DNA of 64,000 nucleotides from Dorea longicatena (GTDB taxonomy: Bacteria; Bacillota; Clostridia; Lachnospirales; Lachnospiraceae), in contig NZ_CP100126.1 in NCBI RefSeq assembly GCF_024168045.1, positions 1,381,501 through 1,445,500 of the forward strand, given 5' to 3'. Positions 50,506 through 59,717 of the stretch are shown piece by piece. The notes beneath the pieces were generated by a model, which saw only the letters and a program-made list of their open reading frames with translations, had not been told where the DNA came from and made no database searches. The translations under genes and the position numbers were made by a program. How positions within the stretch are numbered: position 1 is the first letter of the stretch; every line of letters begins with the position of its first letter.

Positions 50506-50985
50506 CTATTTCAAATCAAAAAGAGAATTTTCATAGTCCTTTACATAGTATCGTATATTTTTACGCCCCTTTTGAATAATGGTATGTCCCTCTGCTTCTA
50601 ATTTTTCTTTCTGTGCTTCAATACCATTTGGATATTTAGCATTTAATTCTCCGTTTGCTTTTAATGTTCTCCAATAGGGTGTTTCATCTTCGGAACGCTG
50701 ATAACTCGCCCACGCTACAATAGAAACAAATATACCCGCTGTAATCGGCTCTGTAAAATCTGCACCACTCAATTTTGCAAAGTGTTCTCGTATTTTTCCA
50801 ACCGTAATCACTTTACCATACGGAACTTTTTTCATTACTTTGTCATAGTCAATCGGGGGAGCAAAATACATTTTGTTTCCACCATATTTCTCAATACTTT
50901 TCTGGTCTATGATAATTTGAAATTTTGGCATATCCTTACTATCATGCAACATAGCATTAAAATCTTTTTTATCTTCATTTGCCAT
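50506..50985 (-). CDS. MGMT/alkyltransferase-like protein without active-site cysteine
   Basis: 159 residues. The DNA-binding domain of O6-alkylguanine transferases is seen in VPYGKVITVGKIREHFAKLSGADFTEPITAGIFVSIVAWASY followed by DETPYWRTLKANGELNAKYPNGIEAQKEKLEAEGHTI. Where active enzymes have PCHRV this protein has PYWRT, so it cannot take up alkyl groups in the usual way. That resembles alkyltransferase-like (ATL) proteins that flag damage for nucleotide excision repair. The start is ATG 50985, 8 nt after GGAGG. Confidence 0.78.
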   Translation of the reverse strand: MANEDKKDFNAMLHDSKDMPKFQIIIDQKSIEKYGGNKMYFAPPIDYDKVMKKVPYGKVITVGKIREHFAKLSGADFTEPITAGIFVSIVAWASYQRSEDETPYWRTLKANGELNAKYPNGIEAQKEKLEAEGHTIIQKGRKNIRYYVKDYENSLFDLK

Positions 50986-51001
50986 TTGTGCCACCTCCTA
51001 C

Positions 51002-51080
51002 TTTAAGGATAACAAAGGACGTATCCTGCATACTGGAGAGAGCCAACGAACAGACGGAAAATACTTATATAAATATGTGG
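51002..51080 (+). pseudogene. Tn916-type integrase, N-terminal arm-binding fragment
   Basis: The frame reads FKDNKGRILHTGESQRTDG then KYLYKYV, closely like the N-terminal arm-binding domain of Tn916-family integrases (RRDNRGRILKTGESQRKDGRYLYKY). The similarity ends at about 51080, where a radical-SAM fragment takes over in another frame. No start codon and no catalytic domain remain. Confidence 0.7.
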
Positions 51081-51395
51081 GTATGCTAGTGTTGATGAGG
51101 AGTATAGAGATAATTTTGATAAATGTGATTTTAAAAAATTAGATTCGATGAAAGAGTTAGCAGAACTTCCAAACGCAATAATTAATCAATTAATGGAAGG
51201 AGGTTTTATAATTCCTAAGAATTTTGATGAGTTTAATGTTATTAAATCTATGCATTATAGAGGAAGATTTGGTGCGAATAAAGCATTAACAATGACTCTA
51301 ATTCCGACAATGAATTGCAATTTTAGATGCCCATATTGTTATGAAAAAGATAAAAAATATCCAGTAAAAAAAATGACAACAGAGGTAATGGATTA
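51073..51395 (+). pseudogene. Radical SAM peptide-maturase fragment
   Basis: Open from 51073 as ASVDEEYRDNFDKCDFKKLD, then ELPNAIINQLMEGGFIIP, then TLIPTMNCNFRCPYCYEKDK. The CxxxCxxC cluster ligands and the helical lead-in match SPASM-type radical SAM proteins that modify ribosomal peptides. Only about 105 residues remain; both ends are cut (normal length is about 400-480). The 3' junction with the integrase leader is near 51395. Confidence 0.72.
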
Positions 51396-51425
51396 CTCAT
51401 CTTGCAAGAAAGGCAGGGTGAAGCT

Positions 51426-52732
51426 ATGAATAAGAATCAAAAACAATTTATTCGTCCACCTTATGATTCACGATTTGACCAGTTAAATATTATTAACTGG
51501 AATTTTCCGCAAAACCCGACTTTTCAACATGGAAAATACTGTATCCGTTTTACTCTGATTTTGGGTGATGGTTCTACATTGAACCGTCAAAAGGGTGGGT
51601 TTGCTTCTGCGAAGGAAGCTATGAAATATCGTGACAATCTAATTGTAAAACTTACCAAAAATCAATATATGCCATACCGATTTACTTTAAAGGAATTTTA
51701 CAATTTCTGGTTATATTACTACATTATAGATGGATGTAAATATGCTTATAATACGTTTAAATACTATGCAACACCGGTTAAAAGGTTTTGTGAATATTTT
51801 AGACCAGACACCTATATGGATTCTATAACCACAACAGATTTAAAAAATTTCATCAACAAGTGCGAAACTTTTAGCGCATACAAAGCTATGATGCAAATGA
51901 TTCAAAATTCTTTTCAATATGCAAAGAATCAGCAGATTATTATATCAAATCCGGCACCACTGGCAATAGAAATTTGCAAAAAAGAAAAGAAGATTACTAA
52001 ACCACCTACTAAGAAAAACGCATTTACGCTGAACGAACTTATGAATTTATTATTGACCGCAAGAAAAATGGATTATACATTCTATTTATTTTTACTGCTG
52101 TCTGCTTCAACAGGAGCACGTGTAAGTGAAACAAGAGCGATCTGTTTTTCAAAAATCGACTTTCAAAAAAAACAACTCTTAATCGACTGTCAGTTGGGAA
52201 GAGGATATGATAATGAGGGGTTCGATGACAATACGTTACTTTCTCAAAAGAGGACATTAAAAACTCGTAACAGTAAAAGATACGTCCCGCTTCCTGATTT
52301 TATTATGGATGAGCTGTATCTGGCAAGAGCACGATATGAAGAAACACTGAAAAATGATCCGGAATTTGATGAAAACTTAGATTTTGTTTTGTTTAGGGAT
52401 CACGGGAAGGCAATCGCAAGACCGTATTATTATTTTAAGAAACTAATGAAGAAATGTAATATTGATTGTACAAAACATGTATGCACGATTTACGGCACAC
52501 TTATGCAACACTGTTAGATCAAAACAATATGAACATGAAAGTAGTATCGGAGATATTAGGTCATTATTCAGAAGAATTTACAAATGAAGTTTATGTCATT
52601 CATAAACCAGAGGTCATCATCTATGATACAAGTGAAGTAATGAACTCATTTATTGAGTCATTAAAACTGGACTCAACAGAAAGAACCATACCTGTATATG
52701 ATATTTCGTTCATTCAGGAATATTTATTTTAA
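51426..52732 (+). pseudogene. Tyrosine recombinase (phage/ICE integrase) with a frameshift in the active site
   Basis: Starts at ATG 51426. The N-terminal part includes an arm-binding-like region and SAM-like core-binding domain (about 95-190). The catalytic domain has STGARVSETRAICFSK (first Arg). The frame then ends at 52517. The continuation lies one base back in phase from about 52475: CMHDLRHTYATLLDQ (His-x-x-Arg), VVSEILGHYSEEFTNEVYVI (His and nucleophile Tyr). One missing base around 52470-52480 explains this. Both pieces together give a full-length enzyme of about 435 residues. As sequenced, no active recombinase is made. Confidence 0.85.
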
Positions 52733-53108
52733 ACTATTCTGACAATTCAAATTTTTATTTATTAATTTAATTTTAGTGTTACATTTTTAACAAAGCTTTT
52801 GGCAAAAATATGTAATACTTAATGCTTATCAATGATTTTTAATCGTTATTAAATAAGCGAAATCTTTTGAAACAGAAAAGAATTTTTGCAGATTTTAAAA
52901 TTTTTAAAACTAAGATATTTTGTTACAACAGAAAAGCAACAAAAATACAACTAAAAGTAGTTAAGATAAGAGATATTTTAACAAACATCAAAAAGCTATA
53001 AATCGGAAAAAAATCTTCTAAATATACATTTGTTATATAGAAGTAACAAACAGATAGAAGAAATACACTATAATATTAAAAAAATCACAATTTTATCGCC
53101 CCAAAGAC
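52733..53108. other. AT-rich gap upstream of the alcohol dehydrogenase
   Basis: No gene. Very AT-rich. It contains TTTGTTA-N8-TAACAAA (53029-53050), a weak relative of the Rex site with too long a spacer. The accessory region ends somewhere in here. Confidence 0.4.
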
Positions 53109-53159
53109 TTGAAAAAGAAATTCGCGAGTAGTACAATTGTGTTAAAAGATTAACACAAT
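53109..53159 (+). promoter_or_regulatory. adh promoter with strong Rex operator
   Basis: TTGAAA (53109-53114), 17-bp spacer, TACAAT (53132-53137). A 24-bp inverted repeat with perfect 10-bp arms spans 53136-53159; its core TGTTAAAAGATTAACA (53140-53155) matches TGTTAA-N4-TTAACA of the Rex consensus. It overlaps the -10 and start of transcription, ideal for repression when NADH is low. Confidence 0.85.
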
Positions 53160-53182
53160 ATTTTAAAAGGAGCGTGTTTGAA

Positions 53183-54364
53183 ATGGCAAGATTTACATTA
53201 CCAAGAGATGTTTATCACGGAAAAGGATGTTTATCCGAATTAAAGAATCTGAAAGGTAAAAAAGCTGTCCTCGTAGTTGGCGGCGGATCTATGAAGCGTC
53301 AGGGATTCCTGGACAAAGCAGTGAACTACCTGAAAGAAGGCGGAATGGAAGTCAAACTGATTGAAGGTGTAGAACCGGATCCGTCTGTAGAGACTGTTAT
53401 GAAGGGCGCAAAAGTAATGCAGGAATTCGAGCCTGACTGGATCGTAGCAATGGGCGGTGGATCTCCAATCGATGCGGCTAAAGCTATGTGGGTATTCTAT
53501 GAGTATCCGGATGAGACATTTGAGAATATCATCACGCCATTCAGTTTCCCTGAACTTCGTCAGAAAGCAAAATTTGCAGCCATTCCATCTACATCAGGAA
53601 CTGCAACAGAAGTAACAGCATTCTCCGTAATCACAGATTACAATACAGGAATCAAATATCCTCTGGCAGACTTTAACATCACACCAGACGTTGCAATCGT
53701 TGATCCTGAACTGGTAGAAGGACTTCCTCAGAAACAGGTTGCTTACACAGGAATGGATGCACTGACACATGCGATCGAAGCTTATGTATCAACACTCAAC
53801 TGTCCATTTACAGATCCACTTGCACTGCAGGCAATCGAGATGGTTTTGGATTATCTGCCGGCATCTTATAACCTGAATATGGAAGCAAGAGAGCAGATGC
53901 ATTATGCACAGTGCCTGGCTGGTATGGCATTCTCGAATGCATTACTTGGAATCGTACATTCTATGGCTCATAAGACAGGAGCAGCATTCTCAACCGGACA
54001 TATTCCTCACGGATGTGCTAATGCGATCTATCTGCCATATGTAATCAAATACAATGCAAAAGATAAAGTGGCTGCATCACGTTATGCAGAGATTGCACGC
54101 AGAATGGGACTTCCTGGAACATCAGAAAAAGCTCTGATCAACAGCTTGTGTGCAAAGATTGATGAGTTCAATGCAAAGATGAATATTCCTAAGACTCTGA
54201 AAGAATTCGGAATCAACGAAGAGGAATTCAAAGAAAAACTGGATAAGATTGCAGAACTTGCAGTTGGTGATGCCTGTACAGGATCTAATCCAAGAGCAAT
54301 TGATCCTGCAACAATGGCTAAATTATTTACATGTACATATTATGGAACAGAAGTTGATTTTTAA
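53183..54364 (+). CDS. Iron-containing alcohol dehydrogenase (butanol/1,3-propanediol type)
   Basis: 393 residues of the group III dehydrogenase family. The nucleotide site is in WIVAMGGGSPIDAAKAMWVFYEYP. The metal ligands are in YTGMDALTHAIEAYVS (Asp/His) and GIVHSMAHKTGAAFSTGHIPHGCANAIYLP (His residues). It reduces an aldehyde to an alcohol with NAD(P)H, or the reverse; substrate not readable. Start ATG 53183 with AAAGGAG upstream. Control by Rex is strongly suggested, so it is a NADH-disposal enzyme of fermentation. Codon use is like that of pta and ackA (highly expressed). Confidence 0.93.
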   Translation: MARFTLPRDVYHGKGCLSELKNLKGKKAVLVVGGGSMKRQGFLDKAVNYLKEGGMEVKLIEGVEPDPSVETVMKGAKVMQEFEPDWIVAMGGGSPIDAAKAMWVFYEYPDETFENIITPFSFPELRQKAKFAAIPSTSGTATEVTAFSVITDYNTGIKYPLADFNITPDVAIVDPELVEGLPQKQVAYTGMDALTHAIEAYVSTLNCPFTDPLALQAIEMVLDYLPASYNLNMEAREQMHYAQCLAGMAFSNALLGIVHSMAHKTGAAFSTGHIPHGCANAIYLPYVIKYNAKDKVAASRYAEIARRMGLPGTSEKALINSLCAKIDEFNAKMNIPKTLKEFGINEEEFKEKLDKIAELAVGDACTGSNPRAIDPATMAKLFTCTYYGTEVDF

Positions 54365-54385
54365 ATAACAAAAATCAGATAACGG

Positions 54386-54419
54386 CGGCTGTCACATAGG
54401 TTTATGTGACAGCCGTTTT
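54386..54419 (+). terminator. Terminator after adh
   Basis: Perfect 13-bp stem CGGCTGTCACATA / TATGTGACAGCCG, four-base loop, TTTT. Confidence 0.85.
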
Positions 54420-54513
54420 GCGTACTTTGGTATAAAAATCAAAATCTATTCCATATACAATAAAATAAATCTTGAACAATTTTATCGACATTTTTTGAAA
54501 AATATGGTTTTAC

Positions 54514-54542
54514 TTGCGAAATAGAACAAGCCGTATTATGAT
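54514..54542 (+). promoter_or_regulatory. nfnAB promoter
   Basis: TTGCGA (54514-54519), 17-bp spacer, TATGAT (54537-54542), about 30 bp before ATG 54575. Confidence 0.55.
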
Positions 54543-54574
54543 AATAGTAATATTGGGAATTAGGAGGAAATAAG

Positions 54575-55462
54575 ATGTACAAAATTTTAAAAGCAGAACA
54601 ATTAACTGCTAACATCTTTCTGATGGATGTAGAAGCTCCTCGTGTAGCAAGACATTGTGAACCGGGACAGTTTGTCATTGTAAAGATGGATGAAAAAGGG
54701 GAAAGAATCCCTCTCACAATCTGTGATTATGACAGAGAAGCCGGAACGATCACAATCGTATTCCAGCCGGTCGGAGCATCCACAACCAAGATGAAAGAAT
54801 TAAAAGCAGGAGATTATTTCCGCGATTTCACAGGTCCGTTGGGAAATGCTTCAGAACTCGTAGAGGAAGATATCGAAGAACTGAAGAAGAAAAAGATCCT
54901 GTTTGTCGGAGGCGGTGTCGGAGCAGCACCTGTATATCCACAGGTGAAATGGCTCCATGAACACGGTGTTGATGCTGATGTTATCATCGGTTCCAAGACA
55001 AAGGACATGCTGATCCTGGAAAAAGAGATGGAAGCAGTATCTGGAAATTATTATCCATGTACAGATGATGGTTCTTACGGTCATGCCGGAATGGTTACGA
55101 CAATGGTAGAAGAACTGGTAGAAAAGGGAAATAAATATGACGTATGTATCGCAATCGGACCAATGATCATGATGAAATTCGTATGTCTCCTTACAAAGAA
55201 ACTGGAAATCCCTACTGTTGTAAGTATGAATCCGATCATGGTAGATGGAACGGGTATGTGCGGAGCCTGTCGTCTGCATGTAGGAGATGAGATCAAGTTC
55301 GCATGCGTAGATGGTCCAGAATTTGACGGACACCTTGTCAACTTCGATGAGGCTATGAAGAGACAGCAGATGTACAAGACCCAGGAAGGCCGTGCAATGC
55401 TGAAATTACAGGAAGGTGACACACATCATGGCGGATGTGGTCAGTGCGGAGGTGACGAGTAA
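54575..55462 (+). CDS. nfnA: NADH-dependent reduced ferredoxin:NADP+ oxidoreductase subunit A
   Basis: 295 residues: ferredoxin-reductase FAD domain (EPGQFVIVKMDEKGERIPLTICDYD), NAD-binding part (KKILFVGGGVGAAPVYPQVKWLHEHG) and a C-terminal [2Fe-2S] site with cysteines in DGTGMCGACRLHVGDEIKFACVDGPEFDGH. Length and order match NfnA of Clostridium kluyveri (also called sulfide dehydrogenase beta). With NfnB it couples NADH, reduced ferredoxin and NADP+ by electron bifurcation or its reverse. TAGGAGG precedes the ATG; the stop overlaps the nfnB start by one base. An extra tail GGCGQCGG is Gly/Cys-rich. Confidence 0.9.
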   Translation: MYKILKAEQLTANIFLMDVEAPRVARHCEPGQFVIVKMDEKGERIPLTICDYDREAGTITIVFQPVGASTTKMKELKAGDYFRDFTGPLGNASELVEEDIEELKKKKILFVGGGVGAAPVYPQVKWLHEHGVDADVIIGSKTKDMLILEKEMEAVSGNYYPCTDDGSYGHAGMVTTMVEELVEKGNKYDVCIAIGPMIMMKFVCLLTKKLEIPTVVSMNPIMVDGTGMCGACRLHVGDEIKFACVDGPEFDGHLVNFDEAMKRQQMYKTQEGRAMLKLQEGDTHHGGCGQCGGDE

Positions 55463-56856
55463 TGGCAGATGTATTAAAGAAAGTTCCTGTAAGAGAACAG
55501 GAGCCAAAGGTTCGTGCTACGAATTTTGAAGAAGTATGTTACGGATATAATAAAGAAGAAGCAATGGAAGAAGCAACCAGATGTCTGAACTGTAAGAATG
55601 CAAGATGTATCCAGGGATGTCCTGTATCCATTAATATTCCTGCATTTATCGCAGAGATCAAAGAAGGCAATATCGAAGAGGCTTACAAAGTGATCGGTCA
55701 ATCTTCTGCACTTCCTGCTATCTGCGGACGTGTATGTCCACAAGAGTCACAGTGCGAGAGCAAGTGTGTTCGTGGTATCAAAGGTGATGCAGTATCTATC
55801 GGTAAACTGGAAAGATTTGTCGCAGATTATGCACTGGAAAATGATATCAAACCGGAAAAACCGGAAAAGACAAACGGACATAAAGTAGCAGTCATCGGTT
55901 CCGGTCCGTCAGGACTTACCTGTGCCGGCGACCTTGCAAAACTCGGATACGAAGTAACTGTATTCGAAGCACTGCATGAACTTGGCGGTGTTCTGGTATA
56001 TGGTATTCCTGAATTCCGTCTTCCAAAGCAGAAAGTTGTTAAGAAAGAAATCGAAAAAGTCAAAGAGCTTGGTGTTAAATTCGAGACAAACGTTGTTATC
56101 GGTAAATCTACAACCATCGACCAGTTGATGGAAGAGGAAGATTTTGAAGCTGTATTCATCGGTTCCGGAGCAGGTCTTCCGATGTTCATGGGAATCCCTG
56201 GCGAGACAGCCAACGGAGTATTCTCTGCAAATGAATACCTGACAAGAAGTAACCTGATGAAGGCATTTGATGATTCTTACGATACACCGATCGCAGCCGG
56301 TAAGAAAGTTGCCGTTGTCGGTGGTGGTAACGTAGCTATGGATGCTGCCAGAACAGCACTTCGTCTTGGTGCGGAAGTACATATCGTATACCGTCGAAGC
56401 GAAGCAGAACTTCCTGCACGAGTAGAAGAAGTACATCATGCAAAAGAAGAAGGTGTTCAGTTCGACCTCCTTACCAATCCAAAAGAAATCCTTGTCGATG
56501 AAAACGGATGGGTAAAAGGTATGAAAGTGATCAAGATGGAACTTGGTGAGCCGGATGCTTCCGGAAGAAGACGTCCGATCGAAATTCCTGGATCTGAATA
56601 TGAGATTGAATTAGACACTGTTATCATGTCCCTTGGAACCTCTCCAAACCCATTGATTTCTTCTACAACAAAGGGTCTTGAGACGAACAAGAGAAAATGT
56701 ATCGTAGCAGAAGAAGAGAACGGACAGACTTCAAAAGCTGCCGTATTCGCAGGCGGCGATGCCGTAACAGGTGCTGCAACTGTAATTCTTGCTATGGGTG
56801 CAGGTAAAGCAGGTGCAAAAGGTATCCACGAATATCTGTCTAAGAAGAATGCTTAA
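55462..56856 (+). CDS. nfnB: NADH-dependent reduced ferredoxin:NADP+ oxidoreductase subunit B (glutamate synthase small-subunit fold)
   Basis: 464 residues: two [4Fe-4S] clusters from CLNCKNARCIQGCPVSINIP and CGRVCPQESQCESKCVRG, FAD Rossmann motif VAVIGSGPSGLTCAGDLAKLGYEVTVFE, NADPH motif VAVVGGGNVAMDAARTALRLG, and FAGGDAVTGAATVILAMGAGKAGA near the end. Single genes of this fold are often annotated as glutamate synthase beta subunit (gltD). The adjacent nfnA and absence of gltB make NfnB the better call. It is the bifurcating-FAD subunit. Confidence 0.9.
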   Translation: MADVLKKVPVREQEPKVRATNFEEVCYGYNKEEAMEEATRCLNCKNARCIQGCPVSINIPAFIAEIKEGNIEEAYKVIGQSSALPAICGRVCPQESQCESKCVRGIKGDAVSIGKLERFVADYALENDIKPEKPEKTNGHKVAVIGSGPSGLTCAGDLAKLGYEVTVFEALHELGGVLVYGIPEFRLPKQKVVKKEIEKVKELGVKFETNVVIGKSTTIDQLMEEEDFEAVFIGSGAGLPMFMGIPGETANGVFSANEYLTRSNLMKAFDDSYDTPIAAGKKVAVVGGGNVAMDAARTALRLGAEVHIVYRRSEAELPARVEEVHHAKEEGVQFDLLTNPKEILVDENGWVKGMKVIKMELGEPDASGRRRPIEIPGSEYEIELDTVIMSLGTSPNPLISSTTKGLETNKRKCIVAEEENGQTSKAAVFAGGDAVTGAATVILAMGAGKAGAKGIHEYLSKKNA

Positions 56857-56906
56857 TTCTCCACAGGATAAAAGATTCTATAAGTATTCAGATATGAATA
56901 TATGAT

Positions 56907-56950
56907 AAAAGAGATATGCATAAGAAAAAATCTTGTGTGTATCTCTTTTT
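56907..56950 (+). terminator. Terminator after nfnAB
   Basis: AAAAGAGATA / TATCTCTTTT with a 23-nt loop and a T run. Confidence 0.65.
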
Positions 56951-56967
56951 TGATGCTGTATCCGTAC

Positions 56968-56997
56968 TTGAATAAAAACAGCTGTATGTGTTATGAT
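56968..56997 (+). promoter_or_regulatory. helD promoter
   Basis: TTGAAT (56968-56973), 18-bp spacer, TATGAT (56992-56997). Confidence 0.5.
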
Positions 56998-57083
56998 TGT
57001 AAGACATATTTAAATACTGAAAATAATTATAAAATCAGTCCTGCTGACAAGTAAGGATAAAACAAAAAGACAGGTTGGAGATT

Positions 57084-59126
57084 ATGACAGAATTAGATTT
57101 GAAAGACGGAAAGATATTTTTAAATAAAGTAACGGAGAAGATCCGTACACGGCTGACAGAAGTAGATGCATCCATTGAAGCCGGACAGAAAGACATTCAG
57201 AGTATGAACGAATACTACTGGGAGAATTACACTGAGATGGACGAATATGGTTATGAGAATTACGATAACCAACAAGCACTTTTACATCAGGTAAATGATA
57301 ATCAGGAAAAGCAGAAGATGAGACATCGTCTCCGTAAGATGTTGGAAGCCCCATTTTTTGGACGTGTAGATTTTATCTATGATGGGGAAGAAGAGCCGGA
57401 GATTTTTTATATCGGTATCGGCAATTTTGCAGAGCGTACAGGTATGCTGCCTTTGATCTATGACTGGAGAGCACCTGTCAGCGGATTGTTTTACGATTAT
57501 GATAAAGGACCGGGTTCTTATAAAGCTCCCGCCGGACTTATCGAAGGCGAAATTGCCGCCAAATGGCAGTATAAAGTAAAAAATGGAAAAATGGTCTATG
57601 CATTTGAAAGCGATACCAAGATTGATGACGATATTTTAAAACAGGAACTGGGAACCAACAGTGATGTGCAGCTGAAAAATATCGTACGTACGATCCAGAA
57701 AGAACAGAATGCCATCATTCGTAATACACAGGATCGGATCCTTGCAATTCAGGGGGCAGCCGGAAGCGGCAAGACTTCCGTTGCATTACACAGGATCGCA
57801 TACCTGTTGTATCACGACAGAGAACATTTAAAATCCTCTAATATACTGATCCTTTCTCCCAACAGTGTTTTTTCGGACTATATTTCTCATATTCTTCCGG
57901 AACTGGGCGAGGAAAATATTCAGGAGATGAGTTTTGATCTGTTCGCATACCGGGAATTGAAAGGTATCGTTCCGGACTGTGAAGATCGCTATGACCAGCT
58001 GGAAAGAACCATGAAGCTTCAGGACCCGTATCTGACAGAACGCTTTGAAGAGAAGCAGTTGGAAGGCTTTGTCGGAATGATGGAAGGATTTCTCGCAAGC
58101 CTGGAAGATGAACTGATGGATTTTCGAACGATTGAATATAAAGGAATTCAAAAAACAGAAGAAGAACTGATCAATCTGTTTTATTTCAAATTTCAAAATG
58201 CACCTCTGCTCACCCGTATGGATGCGATCCGTGACTACTGCGTTGATGAATACGAAACATTACTTGGACGGGATCTTTCCGAAGAAGAACTTCTGATCGT
58301 GCAGAATAAGTTTGACAAGATGTATGTGACAAAAGATATCTATAAGATCTACGGATGGTTTCTGGAAGAATGCGGCTATCCGGCACTTCCGGATGTCGAA
58401 TACGAAAAGCGCAAGCTGGAATACGAAGATGTATTTCCGGTGTTATATCTGAAGTACCGTCTGACCGGAAAAGCTGTGCATAACCACATCAAGCATCTGG
58501 TCATTGATGAAATGCAGGATTATTCTTATCTGCAGTATGTGATCCTGAATCAGATCTTCAAATGCCGGATGACAATCCTCGGCGATAAGGCCCAGACACT
58601 GGATGAACAGATGCGAGATGTATTACAGTTCCTTCCGGGGGTGTTCGATCAGAAGATCCATAAGATTGTAATGAATAAAAGTTACAGAAATACGATGGAG
58701 ATTGCCAGATACGCTGAAAAACTAACCGGTGTAAAAGACGTGGAACTTTTAAAGCGTCATGGAAAAGAAGTCATTGAAGAGAATTTCCAAAATGAAGATG
58801 CTGTGCTGGATGAGATCTTTTTAAAAGCAAAACTTGGAGAAGACGAGTATGAGACTGCTGCCATTATTACCATGACGGAAGCAGAAGCGTTCACATTGTA
58901 TCAAATGTTAAAAGCCCGCGGCGAAGAAGTGCACTATATTGACCGCAACAGTTCTGCATTCAAAAAAGGGCTTACCGTCACAACCTTTTATCTTGCGAAA
59001 GGACTGGAATTCGATCAGGTATTCGGAGTCTTCCGGGATATTGAAAATCCGATGCAGAACCAGGCAAAATATATCTGTGCAACGAGAGCATTGCATGAAT
59101 TATATATGTATCAGATAACAGAATAG
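57084..59126 (+). CDS. helD: HelD-like superfamily 1 ATPase (RNA polymerase recycling factor)
   Basis: 680 residues: an N-terminal coiled-coil arm (about 10-95: [32 protein letters not shown]), UvrD-like 1A domain with [25 protein letters not shown] (Walker A), [16 protein letters not shown] (Walker B), [16 protein letters not shown], and a C-terminal 2A domain with [17 protein letters not shown]. HelD of Bacillus removes RNA polymerase from DNA. ATG 57084 follows TTGGAG by 5 nt. rlmH follows after 20 bp. Confidence 0.9.
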   Translation: MTELDLKDGKIFLNKVTEKIRTRLTEVDASIEAGQKDIQSMNEYYWENYTEMDEYGYENYDNQQALLHQVNDNQEKQKMRHRLRKMLEAPFFGRVDFIYDGEEEPEIFYIGIGNFAERTGMLPLIYDWRAPVSGLFYDYDKGPGSYKAPAGLIEGEIAAKWQYKVKNGKMVYAFESDTKIDDDILKQELGTNSDVQLKNIVRTIQKEQNAIIRNTQDRILAIQGAAGSGKTSVALHRIAYLLYHDREHLKSSNILILSPNSVFSDYISHILPELGEENIQEMSFDLFAYRELKGIVPDCEDRYDQLERTMKLQDPYLTERFEEKQLEGFVGMMEGFLASLEDELMDFRTIEYKGIQKTEEELINLFYFKFQNAPLLTRMDAIRDYCVDEYETLLGRDLSEEELLIVQNKFDKMYVTKDIYKIYGWFLEECGYPALPDVEYEKRKLEYEDVFPVLYLKYRLTGKAVHNHIKHLVIDEMQDYSYLQYVILNQIFKCRMTILGDKAQTLDEQMRDVLQFLPGVFDQKIHKIVMNKSYRNTMEIARYAEKLTGVKDVELLKRHGKEVIEENFQNEDAVLDEIFLKAKLGEDEYETAAIITMTEAEAFTLYQMLKARGEEVHYIDRNSSAFKKGLTVTTFYLAKGLEFDQVFGVFRDIENPMQNQAKYICATRALHELYMYQITE

Positions 59127-59146
59127 TATATAGAAAGAACAATAGA

Positions 59147-59626
59147 ATGAAGATAACATTAATCACAGTAGGAAAAATAAAAGAAAAATACTTAAAAGAC
59201 GCGATTGCAGAATACAGCAAACGTCTGAGCCGTTACTGCAAACTAGAGATCATCGAAGTAGCAGATGAAAAGACACCGGATAACGCAAGTGAGACTGTAG
59301 AAGACGGCATCCGTGATAAAGAAGGTGAACGGATTCTCAAATATGTCAAAGATGATGCCTATGTCATTACACTTGAAATCAAGGGAAAACTATTGACATC
59401 CGAAGAATTGGCAGAAAAGATCGATACACTAGGAATCCAGGGATCCAGTCACATTATATTTATCATTGGCGGTTCGATCGGACTTGGAAAAGAAGTGCTG
59501 AAACGTTCAGACTATGCACTGAGTTTTTCAAAGATGACATTTCCACATCAGCTGATGCGGGTAATTCTGCTGGAACAGATTTACAGAAGCTACCGTATTA
59601 TCAGCCATGAGCCATATCATAAGTAA
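59147..59626 (+). CDS. rlmH: 23S rRNA (pseudouridine-1915-N3)-methyltransferase
   Basis: 159 residues, the usual RlmH length: [30 protein letters not shown] at the start, the SPOUT knot with [49 protein letters not shown], and HEPYHK at the C-terminus, which is the signature end. It methylates helix 69 of 23S rRNA in the 70S ribosome. The ribosome site is weak (AGAAAG). Confidence 0.95.
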   Translation: MKITLITVGKIKEKYLKDAIAEYSKRLSRYCKLEIIEVADEKTPDNASETVEDGIRDKEGERILKYVKDDAYVITLEIKGKLLTSEELAEKIDTLGIQGSSHIIFIIGGSIGLGKEVLKRSDYALSFSKMTFPHQLMRVILLEQIYRSYRIISHEPYHK

Positions 59627-59717
59627 ACTGCCGAAATAGAAGAAAAATCTTGTATCAAAATCCATCATCCTTTATACTAATATGGATGAAAATGTCAGGA
59701 GAGGGTATGATATAACT

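Noticed and set aside
52460..52517. Programmed -1 frameshift in the integrase
   Set aside because: No slippery heptamer in the right phase (local sequence is TGT ACA AAA CAT in frame) and no downstream pseudoknot evident; a one-base loss is simpler.
55462..56856. gltD (glutamate synthase small subunit)
   Set aside because: The fold is shared, but the one-base overlap with an nfnA-type gene and lack of gltB favour NfnB.
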